From Paraperlucidibaca sp. (GTDB lineage: Bacteria > Pseudomonadota > Gammaproteobacteria > Pseudomonadales > Moraxellaceae): a DNA stretch of 41,671 bases. The position numbers were made by a program, and so were the translations under genes. Under the pieces are notes generated by a model. That model worked only from the letters and a program-made list of their open reading frames with translations. It ran no database searches and had not been told where the DNA came from. Below, piece by piece: positions 19,103-25,696 of this stretch; the stretch's first letter is position 1, and each line of letters starts with the position of its first letter. Location of the stretch: contig JAGPVX010000069.1 of NCBI GenBank assembly GCA_018066805.1, positions 1-41,671 of the forward strand. Reading direction: 5' to 3'.

Positions 19103-19133
19103 AGGGTCTATCCACTATTTATTATTGTTACAG

Positions 19134-19161
19134 TTGACAATGTCACATAGAGTGATAGTTT
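19134..19161 (+). promoter_or_regulatory. Candidate promoter/operator of the PF10118 hydrolase gene
   Basis: TTGACA (19134-19139) matches the -35 consensus exactly. TAGTTT (19156-19161) at 16 nt is a weak -10. The -35 overlaps the 11-bp palindrome TGACAATGTCA (19135-19145), a plausible repressor site. It lies in the 106-bp divergent intergenic region between the HD gene and the hydrolase gene. No regulator gene is adjacent. Confidence 0.4.
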
Positions 19162-19208
19162 GGTTGCATGTGACCAATGAGTCGTCACGATACTAGAGGA
19201 TAAACACC

Positions 19209-20078
19209 ATGACGCATATCACCACGCCGGACGTCATCCAAATCACGCCTACTCGCATGGATTTTCAGTTCAACAATGTGCCACGTCACTGGGTCTTTGA
19301 CGATGCATTTTCAACGCATTTCTTAGGCACGCTTTCGACTCTATTTCCAGTCGGCGAGCGCTTCTTTGTCGACTCTGTGCGCCAGTTGCGCGAGCACGCG
19401 CCAGACAAAGCCGCGCAAAAAGATATCTCCGGCTTTATTGGTCAGGAAGCTATGCATTCGCTGGAGCATGTGTCTCTCAATAATATGCTCGAAGCCAAAG
19501 GCTTGCCGGCTCTTCGTGCCGAGAAGTTCACCTTAGGCCTGCTCAACTTGGGCCGCCGTATGTTAAGCAAACGCCAGCAACTCGCCATCACCGTAGCACT
19601 TGAGCACTTCACCGCCATCATCGCCAACCGTCTGCTCAGCGACACCACCATCATGAATGGCCTAGCTGAAGAGATGCGTCCAGTGTGGATGTGGCATGCC
19701 ATTGAAGAAACCGAGCACAAGGCCGTGGCCTTTGATTTATACAAAAGCGTGCCGGGCAATAGCTACGCCGAGCGCATTGTCTTTCAGGTTTTCGCGACCG
19801 TAATTTTGGCGGCTGTCGTTAGCGCTTTTCAGTTGCAGTTTTTGTATCGCGATAAGTCGTTATTTAGTCCCAAAACGTGGGCCTTTGGCCTAAATAAGCT
19901 GTTTGGCTTTAATGGTGTTATTTCAGGCTTGATCCCTGAGTATCTGGACTACTTCAAGCGCGACTTCCATCCTTGGGAGCACGAAAATAGTGCTTTGGTG
20001 GCCTACTGGCGCGACAAGCTCAACGCCATTGCTACGCCAGTACCAATGAATGGCCGGGCAAGGACTCAGGCGGCATAA
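19209..20078 (+). CDS. PF10118 metal-dependent hydrolase (ferritin-like diiron type)
   Basis: The 289-residue protein matches the predicted metal-dependent hydrolase family PF10118. Metal-ligand candidates are spaced as in a four-helix diiron protein: Glu80-x2-His83 with His87, Glu132-His133, and His163 with Glu167-x2-His170 (WHAIEETEH). A hydrophobic segment near residues 193-210 may contact the membrane. The chemistry of the family is not established. AGAGGA precedes the ATG at a normal distance. The stop codon lies inside a 10-bp inverted repeat shared with the convergent csaA stop. It is divergent from the HD/HMG-CoA reductase pair across an operator-like palindrome. Confidence 0.8.
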   Translation: MTHITTPDVIQITPTRMDFQFNNVPRHWVFDDAFSTHFLGTLSTLFPVGERFFVDSVRQLREHAPDKAAQKDISGFIGQEAMHSLEHVSLNNMLEAKGLPALRAEKFTLGLLNLGRRMLSKRQQLAITVALEHFTAIIANRLLSDTTIMNGLAEEMRPVWMWHAIEETEHKAVAFDLYKSVPGNSYAERIVFQVFATVILAAVVSAFQLQFLYRDKSLFSPKTWAFGLNKLFGFNGVISGLIPEYLDYFKRDFHPWEHENSALVAYWRDKLNAIATPVPMNGRARTQAA

Positions 20079-20098
20079 CAATGGCGCCTTGTTATGCC
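20072..20098. repeat. Inverted repeat holding the stop codons of two convergent genes
   Basis: Ten-base arms at 20072-20081 and 20089-20098 are perfect reverse complements around 7 nt. The hydrolase stop (20076-20078) is in one arm and the csaA stop (20094-20092) in the other. The ends resemble degenerate integron R boxes (GCATAAC and GTTATGC, each one base off consensus). It may be a collapsed attC at the edge of the cassette run, or a simple hairpin. There is no U-tract. Confidence 0.55.
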
Positions 20099-20430
20099 AA
20101 CCGTGCACCATTGGGCAGCTCCATATCGACGGTTGATAGCACCACAGAGCCGTCAGGGCGGTGCAACCCAGTGATTAAACACTCAGATATAATGGGGCCA
20201 ATTTGTTTTGGCGGGAAATTGACTACTGCCAGCACCTGCTTACCGAGAAGCTCTTCTTTCGTATATAGAGCAGTGATCTGTGCACTAGACTTTTTAATAC
20301 CAAGCTCTTGCCCGAAATCCACCTTTAGTTTGTAAGCAGGCCGACGAGCCTCTGGAAAGTCTTCGACATCGACAATGGTTCCAACGCGGATATCGACTTT
20401 CTGGAAGTCGCCCCAATCAATATATTCCAT
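20092..20430 (-). CDS. csaA: CsaA-like tRNA-binding/chaperone protein
   Basis: The 112-residue protein is a single OB-fold tRNA-binding domain of the CsaA type, starting WGDFQKVDIRVGTI, with PAYKLKVDFG, GKQVLAVVNFPPKQIGP and a SVVLSTVD segment near the end. In Bacillus, CsaA has chaperone activity and a link to protein export; in proteobacteria its role is unclear. The fold is the same as the MetG C-terminal domain. AAGG lies before the ATG, and the ATG starts 20 nt after the R' side of the attC at 20451-20510. The position suggests it was acquired as, or fused into, a gene cassette. It converges on the PF10118 hydrolase gene. Confidence 0.87.
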   Translation of the reverse strand: MEYIDWGDFQKVDIRVGTIVDVEDFPEARRPAYKLKVDFGQELGIKKSSAQITALYTKEELLGKQVLAVVNFPPKQIGPIISECLITGLHRPDGSVVLSTVDMELPNGARLA

Positions 20431-20450
20431 ATCTTACCTTGAGTATTTTT

Positions 20451-20510
20451 GTCCAGCGCCTTAGTTAAGCCGTGCCGCGAAACGGTATCGGCTTAACTGA
20501 ATTGTTAGGT
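20451..20510 (-). other. Integron attC recombination site (aadA-like)
   Basis: Read on the minus strand, this 60-nt site begins with a perfect R'' box (ACCTAAC, 20510-20504). It contains a perfect 10-bp stem (20463-20472 with 20489-20498) closed by a CCG/CGG-flanked loop, and ends in GCTGGAC (20457-20451), one base off the R' consensus GTTRRRY. The oxidoreductase stop codon lies inside R''. Order and bases closely resemble the attC of aadA cassettes of class 1 integrons as I remember it; I could not align them. Confidence 0.8.
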
Positions 20511-21092
20511 CACTGAGCCATAATGCCTTACCGTCGATACCCACTTCTCGATTTTATCGGGCTTGGCGTATCGCACAGGGCCAAATGAGTGAATTTTTAC
20601 TGGCTTGATACCACAAAACTCCAATATTGTTCGCTTCATTTGATTATGCCCAGGCATTCGATACGCCATCCGGTAGTACCACGGCGGAGTGTCCATGGTA
20701 GTGAATAGATGGGCACTCCTGCCTTCAAGCAAACGATCCCAGAATTGTGAGTTTTCTCGATACTTAAAAGCCTTTCCAGGCAGTAGCACTCTATCTAATG
20801 CTCCCTTGAGCAGAGCAGGCATTGCGCCCCACCAGATGGGATAGAAGAAAGCGATATGGTCTGCCCAAACGATACTTTCCCAGAAATGAGCCAAGCCTGG
20901 CTCATGTTCTTGGCGTTGCTTATAGCCATGTTTAAGCACAGGATTAAACTCGACTTCACCAAGCTTAATGTACCGAACCTCTTTCCCAGCAGATCTTGCG
21001 GAGCTTACATATTCTTCAGCAAAGAGCCCCGATAAACTGTTTGTGTCTGGGTGGCCAAGTACCACTAATATTTTTTTATTTGTCTTTTTCAT
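20505..21092 (-). CDS. NAD(P)H-dependent oxidoreductase, flavodoxin-like fold (KefF/MdaB type)
   Basis: The 195-residue protein belongs to the NAD(P)H dehydrogenase (quinone) family with a flavodoxin fold. It has the N-terminal VLGHPDTNSLSG motif (FMN/FAD phosphate region, residues 11-22), FFYPIWWGAMPALLKGALDRVL (about 83-104, with the WWG loop) and a FTTMDTP segment. Such flavoenzymes reduce quinones or nitro compounds. It is distinct from WrbA at 4.2 kb. The stop codon is inside the attC R'' box and the ATG is 14 nt after the preceding R' box. This makes it the best-supported cassette gene here. Base composition looks more AT-rich than in the flanking chromosomal genes. Confidence 0.85.
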   Translation of the reverse strand: MKKTNKKILVVLGHPDTNSLSGLFAEEYVSSARSAGKEVRYIKLGEVEFNPVLKHGYKQRQEHEPGLAHFWESIVWADHIAFFYPIWWGAMPALLKGALDRVLLPGKAFKYRENSQFWDRLLEGRSAHLFTTMDTPPWYYRMAYRMPGHNQMKRTILEFCGIKPVKIHSFGPVRYAKPDKIEKWVSTVRHYGSVT

Positions 21093-21106
21093 AATATATT
21101 TCTGCG

Positions 21107-21161
21107 GCCTAACGCCTTGTTAAGCAGTTTACCGTAACTCGAATTTAGTAAAATTTTAGGA
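21107..21161 (-). other. Second attC-like site, degenerate
   Basis: On the minus strand a perfect R' box GTTAGGC (21113-21107) pairs in its core with TCCTAAA (21161-21155), which contains the stop codon of the membrane-protein gene. The length is 55 nt and the GCTTAAC segment before R' resembles the other site. The R'' side is AT-rich and pairs poorly, so the site may be decayed. Confidence 0.55.
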
Positions 21162-21557
21162 TTTAACTTTATGGCTTGATGACATAAAAACCCACGCGAA
21201 AAATAGCATAAAAAATAGATCATTTAGGCCATAGATACTATAAAAAATCCCGGCAAAAATATCTGTGGAATAAACTGCTTCTAGACTATTTCCTAGAAGC
21301 CAATTGATCCAGACAACAACATAAATTAATTTCTCTAAAGCAAAAGCGCCAGCGACCCATTTTATATTTGATATTACGGTTGCAGCTGAGAGATAGGCAA
21401 TACCCCACATGACGATCATAAGAAGCCCAAAATTAGACATTACAATAGGGTCAGCGTCATTTATGGCAACATTAGTAAATCCACGTGAAAATATAAGCAC
21501 ACTAAAATTCATGATCGCAGCTAAAATAAATCCATTTTTTATTAATTTTTGATTCAT
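21156..21557 (-). CDS. Small hydrophobic membrane protein, unknown function (cassette gene)
   Basis: I do not recognise this 133-residue protein. It has about four hydrophobic segments (near residues 8-24, 40-60, 66-88 and 100-126), so it is probably an inner-membrane protein with short tails. There is no signal peptide cleavage site or catalytic motif. A counted line within it is 32% G+C against 55% in a flanking line, which suggests foreign origin. AGAGGT precedes the ATG. The gene sits between R' boxes at 21580-21586 and 21107-21113 with almost no non-coding DNA, the layout of an integron cassette. Confidence 0.65.
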   Translation of the reverse strand: MNQKLIKNGFILAAIMNFSVLIFSRGFTNVAINDADPIVMSNFGLLMIVMWGIAYLSAATVISNIKWVAGAFALEKLIYVVVWINWLLGNSLEAVYSTDIFAGIFYSIYGLNDLFFMLFFAWVFMSSSHKVKS

Positions 21558-21579
21558 ATTTACCTCTGATAGCTTTATT

Positions 21580-21586
21580 GCCTAAC
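21580..21586 (-). other. Isolated R' box (GTTAGGC), start of the cassette run
   Basis: GTTAGGC on the minus strand lies 22 nt before the start codon of the small membrane-protein gene, the spacing seen at the other sites. Upstream I find only a palindrome (CACTGCAGTG) and a weak AGTT/AACT pairing, and no clear R'' box. It could be the end of a decayed attC or an attI remnant. Confidence 0.4.
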
Positions 21587-21804
21587 CTAGTTTATATCGC
21601 AGCACTGCAGTGTAATAACTTTTATTTGCTGCATATGACAAAGGAGCGCGGGAAAAATCCAAGGACATCAAAGCCTTGAACACAGCTCTCCTTGCCATCA
21701 AATACCGCGCATCCTGCGCCGCAAAGCATGCCATGCCTTATTTCGGGCGCCAAGTTCACTGCATAACCTATTTAGCTAGCGAAACTCGGCACCCGCGACT
21801 TGCC
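21587..21804. other. Intergenic stretch without a recognisable gene
   Basis: This ~220-nt stretch separates the cassette run from the alpha/beta hydrolase gene. It holds a 10-bp palindrome (CACTGCAGTG) and a minus-strand frame of 50 codons (21734-21582) whose stop falls in the R' box. That frame has no good ribosome binding site and no motif. No promoter, terminator or integrase fragment was recognised. Confidence 0.5.
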
Positions 21805-22707
21805 CTAGCTTCGCATCATATTAGTGATTAGCGCCTGTGTGATTACTGGCCATACGCCGGGCGGCAAATCGTGACCCATGCCCTTCACCAACAGCCATTG
21901 CGAGCGCGGAACAGCCCGCGCCACCGCACGACCGCACGCTGGGCGCACCAGCGGGTCAGCATCGCCGTGAATAACCACGGTGGGCTTGGTGATGCGTTTG
22001 GCATAGGACCGCAAGCTACCCGTGCCTAAGATGGCATTGTATTGGCGCAAGACACCAGCCGGATAGAAACTACGCGCGTGCGACGCTCGCGCCATCTCCA
22101 GCAGTTCGGCATCGCTAAACGGATAGTTGGGACTATGAATCGCACGCATAAACTTTGCCGAATGAGCAATGTATTGCTCAGATGTCGCGCCTTTGCCCGG
22201 CCCACTGGTGAGCAGCTTTAGCGCAGATGGCTTGGGTGGTGGCAATAAAGCTTGGTTGGTGCTGGAGAAAATTATCCCCACCGAGCGCACACGGTCTGGA
22301 TATTTCGCCGCAAAAATTTGCGTAATCATGCCACCCATGGAGGCACCAACAATATGCGCACGGCGAATTTGCAGGAAGTCGAGTAGGCCTAATACATCAT
22401 CGGCCATATCCATTATGGTATAGGGCACAGGGCTCGACAGGCCCAATTGTGCGCGCACCATGCGTTTCCAAACCGGACCTTTCACTTTCAAATCACTGAG
22501 CTTGCTGGATAAGCCAATGTCGCGATTGTCAAAACGGATAACACGATGGCCTTCGGCCACCAAGCCTTCGCAAAAGCCTAAAGGCCATAGTGTGAGCTGC
22601 GCACTCAAGCCCATCACTAAAATAATGGGTGGGTGCAAAACATCACCCATGTCTTCATAAGCCAACTCAAGGCCATTGGCCTCTGCAACGCCGCGGCGAA
22701 TATTCAT
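21805..22707 (-). CDS. Alpha/beta fold hydrolase
   Basis: This 300-residue serine hydrolase has the nucleophile elbow GASMGG (Ser123), an acid in HGDADPL (Asp249 or Asp251) and His279 in GMGHDLP, with an oxyanion region near VMGLSAQ (31-37). No signal peptide is seen, so it is probably cytoplasmic. It resembles esterases and lactone hydrolases of the RdmC/EstB type; the substrate cannot be read from sequence. It starts 3 nt after the stop of the amidase gene on the same strand, so the two form a transcription unit and perhaps act on one amide/ester substrate. Confidence 0.82.
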   Translation of the reverse strand: MNIRRGVAEANGLELAYEDMGDVLHPPIILVMGLSAQLTLWPLGFCEGLVAEGHRVIRFDNRDIGLSSKLSDLKVKGPVWKRMVRAQLGLSSPVPYTIMDMADDVLGLLDFLQIRRAHIVGASMGGMITQIFAAKYPDRVRSVGIIFSSTNQALLPPPKPSALKLLTSGPGKGATSEQYIAHSAKFMRAIHSPNYPFSDAELLEMARASHARSFYPAGVLRQYNAILGTGSLRSYAKRITKPTVVIHGDADPLVRPACGRAVARAVPRSQWLLVKGMGHDLPPGVWPVITQALITNMMRS

Positions 22708-22710
22708 GCC

Positions 22711-24156
22711 TTACTTACTCACTTTCACAATAGGGTAGACCCAGCCACCGAGAGATTTTTCCAAGGCCATGGCACACGCCAAACCAAGATGATCATTGCC
22801 TTCTTTGGCAATGATTTGCACGCCTGTTGGTAGACCAGCGCTATTAAGACCGGTGGGAACTGATGTGCCGGGCAGCGACAAGGCATTAAACACGGCGCAG
22901 TTGACGAAATTAAACGGCGGCAGCATCGCATGATAATGCTTGGGCGCAACCGTCGGATATGGCGGCGTAATCAATACGCCATCATCGCCTAAAGCATCTT
23001 CCAGCTGGCGCTTCAGCACTAAAGCCTGAGCACGCAATTTAGCCGTGCGCTTCGGTGTCCATTCTGGCAAACGCTCAAATAGCGCGAGGGCAATCAGCGG
23101 GAAGGTGTGGTCGGAGCGACCGATGGCGAAACGACCAAACTCGGCTAGTGCGGCGCGTGGTGAGCGCGTACCAAAGAGATGATCGGCAAAGGTCAGATCG
23201 CTGCCAGCGGTGGCGAGCATAGCCGACCACAGGTCTAGCGCCTTCGCCATCAAGGGCAAATGAATCGCTTCGACGCGAGCTCCCTGCGCCATCAAGGCCT
23301 CAATGGCACGGTCGCGTGCGCCCAGTTGGTCGGCATCCGGCGAAATGGCCAATTCACGAGCAAACTGCAGCACTCGCAACTTACTAATATCGACATCACT
23401 CACGGGCTGTAAATGCACAGCACGGTCGCCAGCGAGTACCCGCACCAGCGGCTCTAAATCTTCTGCGCGACGGCACAAGGGCCCGCTCGATAAATGCCGA
23501 TCAATACCGCCAGATGGCCCAGGAAACTGGCCTTCATTATCGATCAAACCCGGCGAGCACTTATGGCCAAATACGCCGTTGAAAAATGCCGGCATCCGAA
23601 TCGAGCCGCCAACGTCGCCGCCCAAACCAAAAGGTGAGGCGCCACTGCCAACGATTGCGCCCTCACCGCCCGATGAACCGCCGACTGTATGTGCTGGGTT
23701 GTAGGGGTTATTGGTGCGGCCATAGACCTTATTGAAAGTTTCCATCCACATGCAGAGCTCGGAAGTGTTAGTTACCCCGAGCGGGATGGCGCCAGCGGCG
23801 CGTAAATTCGCTACGATAGGCGCATCATCTGCGACCTTGCGGCCAATGCGGCTGACCAAGCCGGCGGTATTTGGCATGCCGGCGAAGTGAAAGTTCTCTT
23901 TGATTGTGCATGGCACGCCAAGAAACGGTGGCAGTGACGCTAATTTGTGCGCCTTTTTTGCTTTGGCCACAGCTTCATCGGCTTTTGCAGCCTCAACACG
24001 GGCATCGGCAACGCGCTCGCACACCACGGCATTGAGCGTGGGATTAACTTGCCGCAAACGGGCAATATGCGCCTCAACTACAGCCACCGAAGTGGTTTTA
24101 CCGCTACGTATATGTGCAGCCAACTCGGAAGCCGAGAGTAATAGCAGATCAGACAT
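22711..24156 (-). CDS. Amidase signature family hydrolase, FAAH-like
   Basis: The 481-residue protein carries the Ser-cisSer-Lys triad of amidase signature enzymes: Lys86 (TIKEN), Ser161 (GGSSGGEGA) and Ser185 (GGDVGGSIRMPA). The spacings of 75 and 24 residues equal those of mammalian fatty acid amide hydrolase as I remember it (Lys142, Ser217, Ser241), and the surrounding sequence is similar. These enzymes cleave carboxamides, but the natural substrate here is unknown. I chose the ATG at 24156; an upstream in-frame start at 24240 would add 28 residues that do not look like the family N-terminus. An alpha/beta hydrolase gene follows after 3 nt. It diverges from rnfB. Confidence 0.88.
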   Translation of the reverse strand: MSDLLLLSASELAAHIRSGKTTSVAVVEAHIARLRQVNPTLNAVVCERVADARVEAAKADEAVAKAKKAHKLASLPPFLGVPCTIKENFHFAGMPNTAGLVSRIGRKVADDAPIVANLRAAGAIPLGVTNTSELCMWMETFNKVYGRTNNPYNPAHTVGGSSGGEGAIVGSGASPFGLGGDVGGSIRMPAFFNGVFGHKCSPGLIDNEGQFPGPSGGIDRHLSSGPLCRRAEDLEPLVRVLAGDRAVHLQPVSDVDISKLRVLQFARELAISPDADQLGARDRAIEALMAQGARVEAIHLPLMAKALDLWSAMLATAGSDLTFADHLFGTRSPRAALAEFGRFAIGRSDHTFPLIALALFERLPEWTPKRTAKLRAQALVLKRQLEDALGDDGVLITPPYPTVAPKHYHAMLPPFNFVNCAVFNALSLPGTSVPTGLNSAGLPTGVQIIAKEGNDHLGLACAMALEKSLGGWVYPIVKVSK

Positions 24157-24242
24157 AACTAATTGCCAGATATGGACGTGTTGCGACTTTGCCCCAGCCG
24201 CCTGCTCGATGCAATAATCACTCACGTTTTTGAGTATCACTT

Positions 24243-25061
24243 ATGGCCAACGCAACACTGATTCCACTGATCGATGCCCTGCTGCCGCAAACCCAGTGCG
24301 GACAATGCGGCCATCCCGGTTGCGCACCTTATGCGCAGGCCATCGCCGATGGCGAGGCAATTAATCATTGCGTGCCCGGCGGCCAAAGCACCATTGATGC
24401 CCTGGCACGCTTACTCGACAAGCCCAGCCTGCCACTAGATCCAGCCTATGGCGTAACGCCAGAGCATCGTCTAGTCGCCTTTATTCGCGAAGATGAATGC
24501 ATCGGCTGCACCAAATGCATCCAAGCCTGCCCCGTCGATGCCATTGTTGGCGCGGCTAAACAAATGCACACCATAATGGTCGATGAATGCACCGGCTGTG
24601 ATCTCTGCGTTGCTCCCTGCCCCGTCGATTGCATCGATATGGTCGAAGGCCCAGACATTCCCATGACCTGGCATAAAGCTTCCGATGAACCGCTAGATGC
24701 CGGTGAGCAGGCAGCGAAAGATCGCGCCGATAAAGCCCGCGAACGCTTCGAAACCCTCAAAGCTCGCCAAGCCAAATTGGCTGAAGCTAAAGCTGCGCGC
24801 CGCCCAACGGCCGTCGTGGCGCAAACGTCTGACTCAGGCGCTGCCGACACCAGCGCGCTAATGATTGCCGCCGCACTCGCCCGCAGCCAGCTGAAGAAAA
24901 CCGAAAAACAACTCGCAGCGCTGAATGCTCGTGGCGAAGATGCCAGCCATCTGCAAGCACGCCTGCCCGAGTTGAGCGAGGCTGTGAGTACTGCCGAAGC
25001 GGCTTTGGCAAAAGCAAAGGCGCCCGGCAGTAAGCGTGTGCGCACCACAGGAGCGCTGTAA
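24243..25061 (+). CDS. rsxB: RnfB/RsxB-like ferredoxin, orphan and without membrane anchor
   Basis: The 272-residue protein has the RnfB Fe-S domain (Cys19, Cys22, Cys27, Cys43) followed by two CxxCxxCxxxCP ferredoxin clusters ([12 protein letters not shown] and [12 protein letters not shown]) between about residues 85 and 130. Normal RnfB starts with a transmembrane helix; this one starts at the cluster domain. A long Ala/Lys/Glu-rich C-terminal tail (about 150-272) looks helical or coiled-coil. No rnfA, C, D, G or E is nearby, so it cannot be part of a complete Rnf complex encoded here. It may pass electrons to a soluble partner. Its stop overlaps the nth start (TAATG). Confidence 0.87.
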   Translation: MANATLIPLIDALLPQTQCGQCGHPGCAPYAQAIADGEAINHCVPGGQSTIDALARLLDKPSLPLDPAYGVTPEHRLVAFIREDECIGCTKCIQACPVDAIVGAAKQMHTIMVDECTGCDLCVAPCPVDCIDMVEGPDIPMTWHKASDEPLDAGEQAAKDRADKARERFETLKARQAKLAEAKAARRPTAVVAQTSDSGAADTSALMIAAALARSQLKKTEKQLAALNARGEDASHLQARLPELSEAVSTAEAALAKAKAPGSKRVRTTGAL

Positions 25062-25696
25062 TGAATGCCGCCAAGCGCGAGGCTATTTTTTCGCGTCTGC
25101 AAGCTGAGAATCCCGAGCCGCGCACCGAGCTGCACTATCGCAACCCGTTTGAATTGCTCATCGCGGTCTTACTGTCGGCGCAATCAACCGATGTTGGTGT
25201 CAACAAGGCCACGGTGAAATTATTTGCCCAAGGCCCAACGCCTGCCGCCATGTTGGCGATGGGCGTCGATGGTGTAAAAGCCTGCATCCGCACTTTAGGC
25301 CTGTTTAATAGCAAAGCTGAAAATGTCATCAAGACCTGCCGAATCTTGGTTGAGCAACACAATAGCGAGATTCCGCGCCAACGCGAGGCTCTAGAAGCAT
25401 TGCCCGGTGTTGGCCGTAAAACCGCTAATGTCGTGCTGAATACAGCATTTGGCGAACCGACGATCGCCGTCGACACACACATCTTTCGAGTCTCGAATCG
25501 CACACGTTTAGCGCCGGGAAAAGATGTTGTCGCGGTCGAAGAAAAGCTGATGAAAGTCGTGCCAAAAGCGTATCGTGTCGATGCTCATCATTGGCTGATT
25601 TTGCACGGCCGTTACACCTGCATTGCGCGCAAACCTCGCTGCGGCAGCTGTTTGATTGAAGACCTCTGCGAATACAAGGAGAAGGTGCTTGACTAA
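25061..25696 (+). CDS. nth: Endonuclease III (base-excision DNA glycosylase/AP lyase)
   Basis: Nth removes oxidised pyrimidines and nicks the abasic site. In this 211-residue protein the helix-hairpin-helix carries catalytic Lys120 (LPGVGRKTAN) and Asp138 (AVDTHIFRV). The [4Fe-4S] loop has Cys187, Cys194, Cys197 and Cys203 in the C-x6-C-x2-C-x5-C pattern. Positions agree with the Escherichia coli enzyme. The start codon overlaps the stop of the rsxB-like gene, and the next gene starts inside the nth 3' end, so three genes are tightly coupled. Confidence 0.97.
   Translation: MNAAKREAIFSRLQAENPEPRTELHYRNPFELLIAVLLSAQSTDVGVNKATVKLFAQGPTPAAMLAMGVDGVKACIRTLGLFNSKAENVIKTCRILVEQHNSEIPRQREALEALPGVGRKTANVVLNTAFGEPTIAVDTHIFRVSNRTRLAPGKDVVAVEEKLMKVVPKAYRVDAHHWLILHGRYTCIARKPRCGSCLIEDLCEYKEKVLD

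Larger units (their letters stand above)
20072..21586 (-). mobile_element. Putative integron-type gene cassette run without integrase (CALIN-like)
   Basis: Three genes on the same strand (csaA, an NAD(P)H oxidoreductase and a small membrane protein) are tightly packed between sites with integron attC features. Each start codon lies 14-22 nt after a GTTRRRY-like R' box, and two stop codons fall inside R'' boxes, as in true cassettes. G+C drops to about 32% in the most distal cassette (counted at 21181-21240) against about 55% in a flanking line (22021-22080). No intI is visible in the window. The assignment rests on site structure read by eye. Confidence 0.65.

Noticed and set aside
21582-21734. 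50-codon minus-strand frame next to the cassettes
   Set aside because: No good ribosome binding site and no motif. I report it only as part of the unexplained intergenic stretch.
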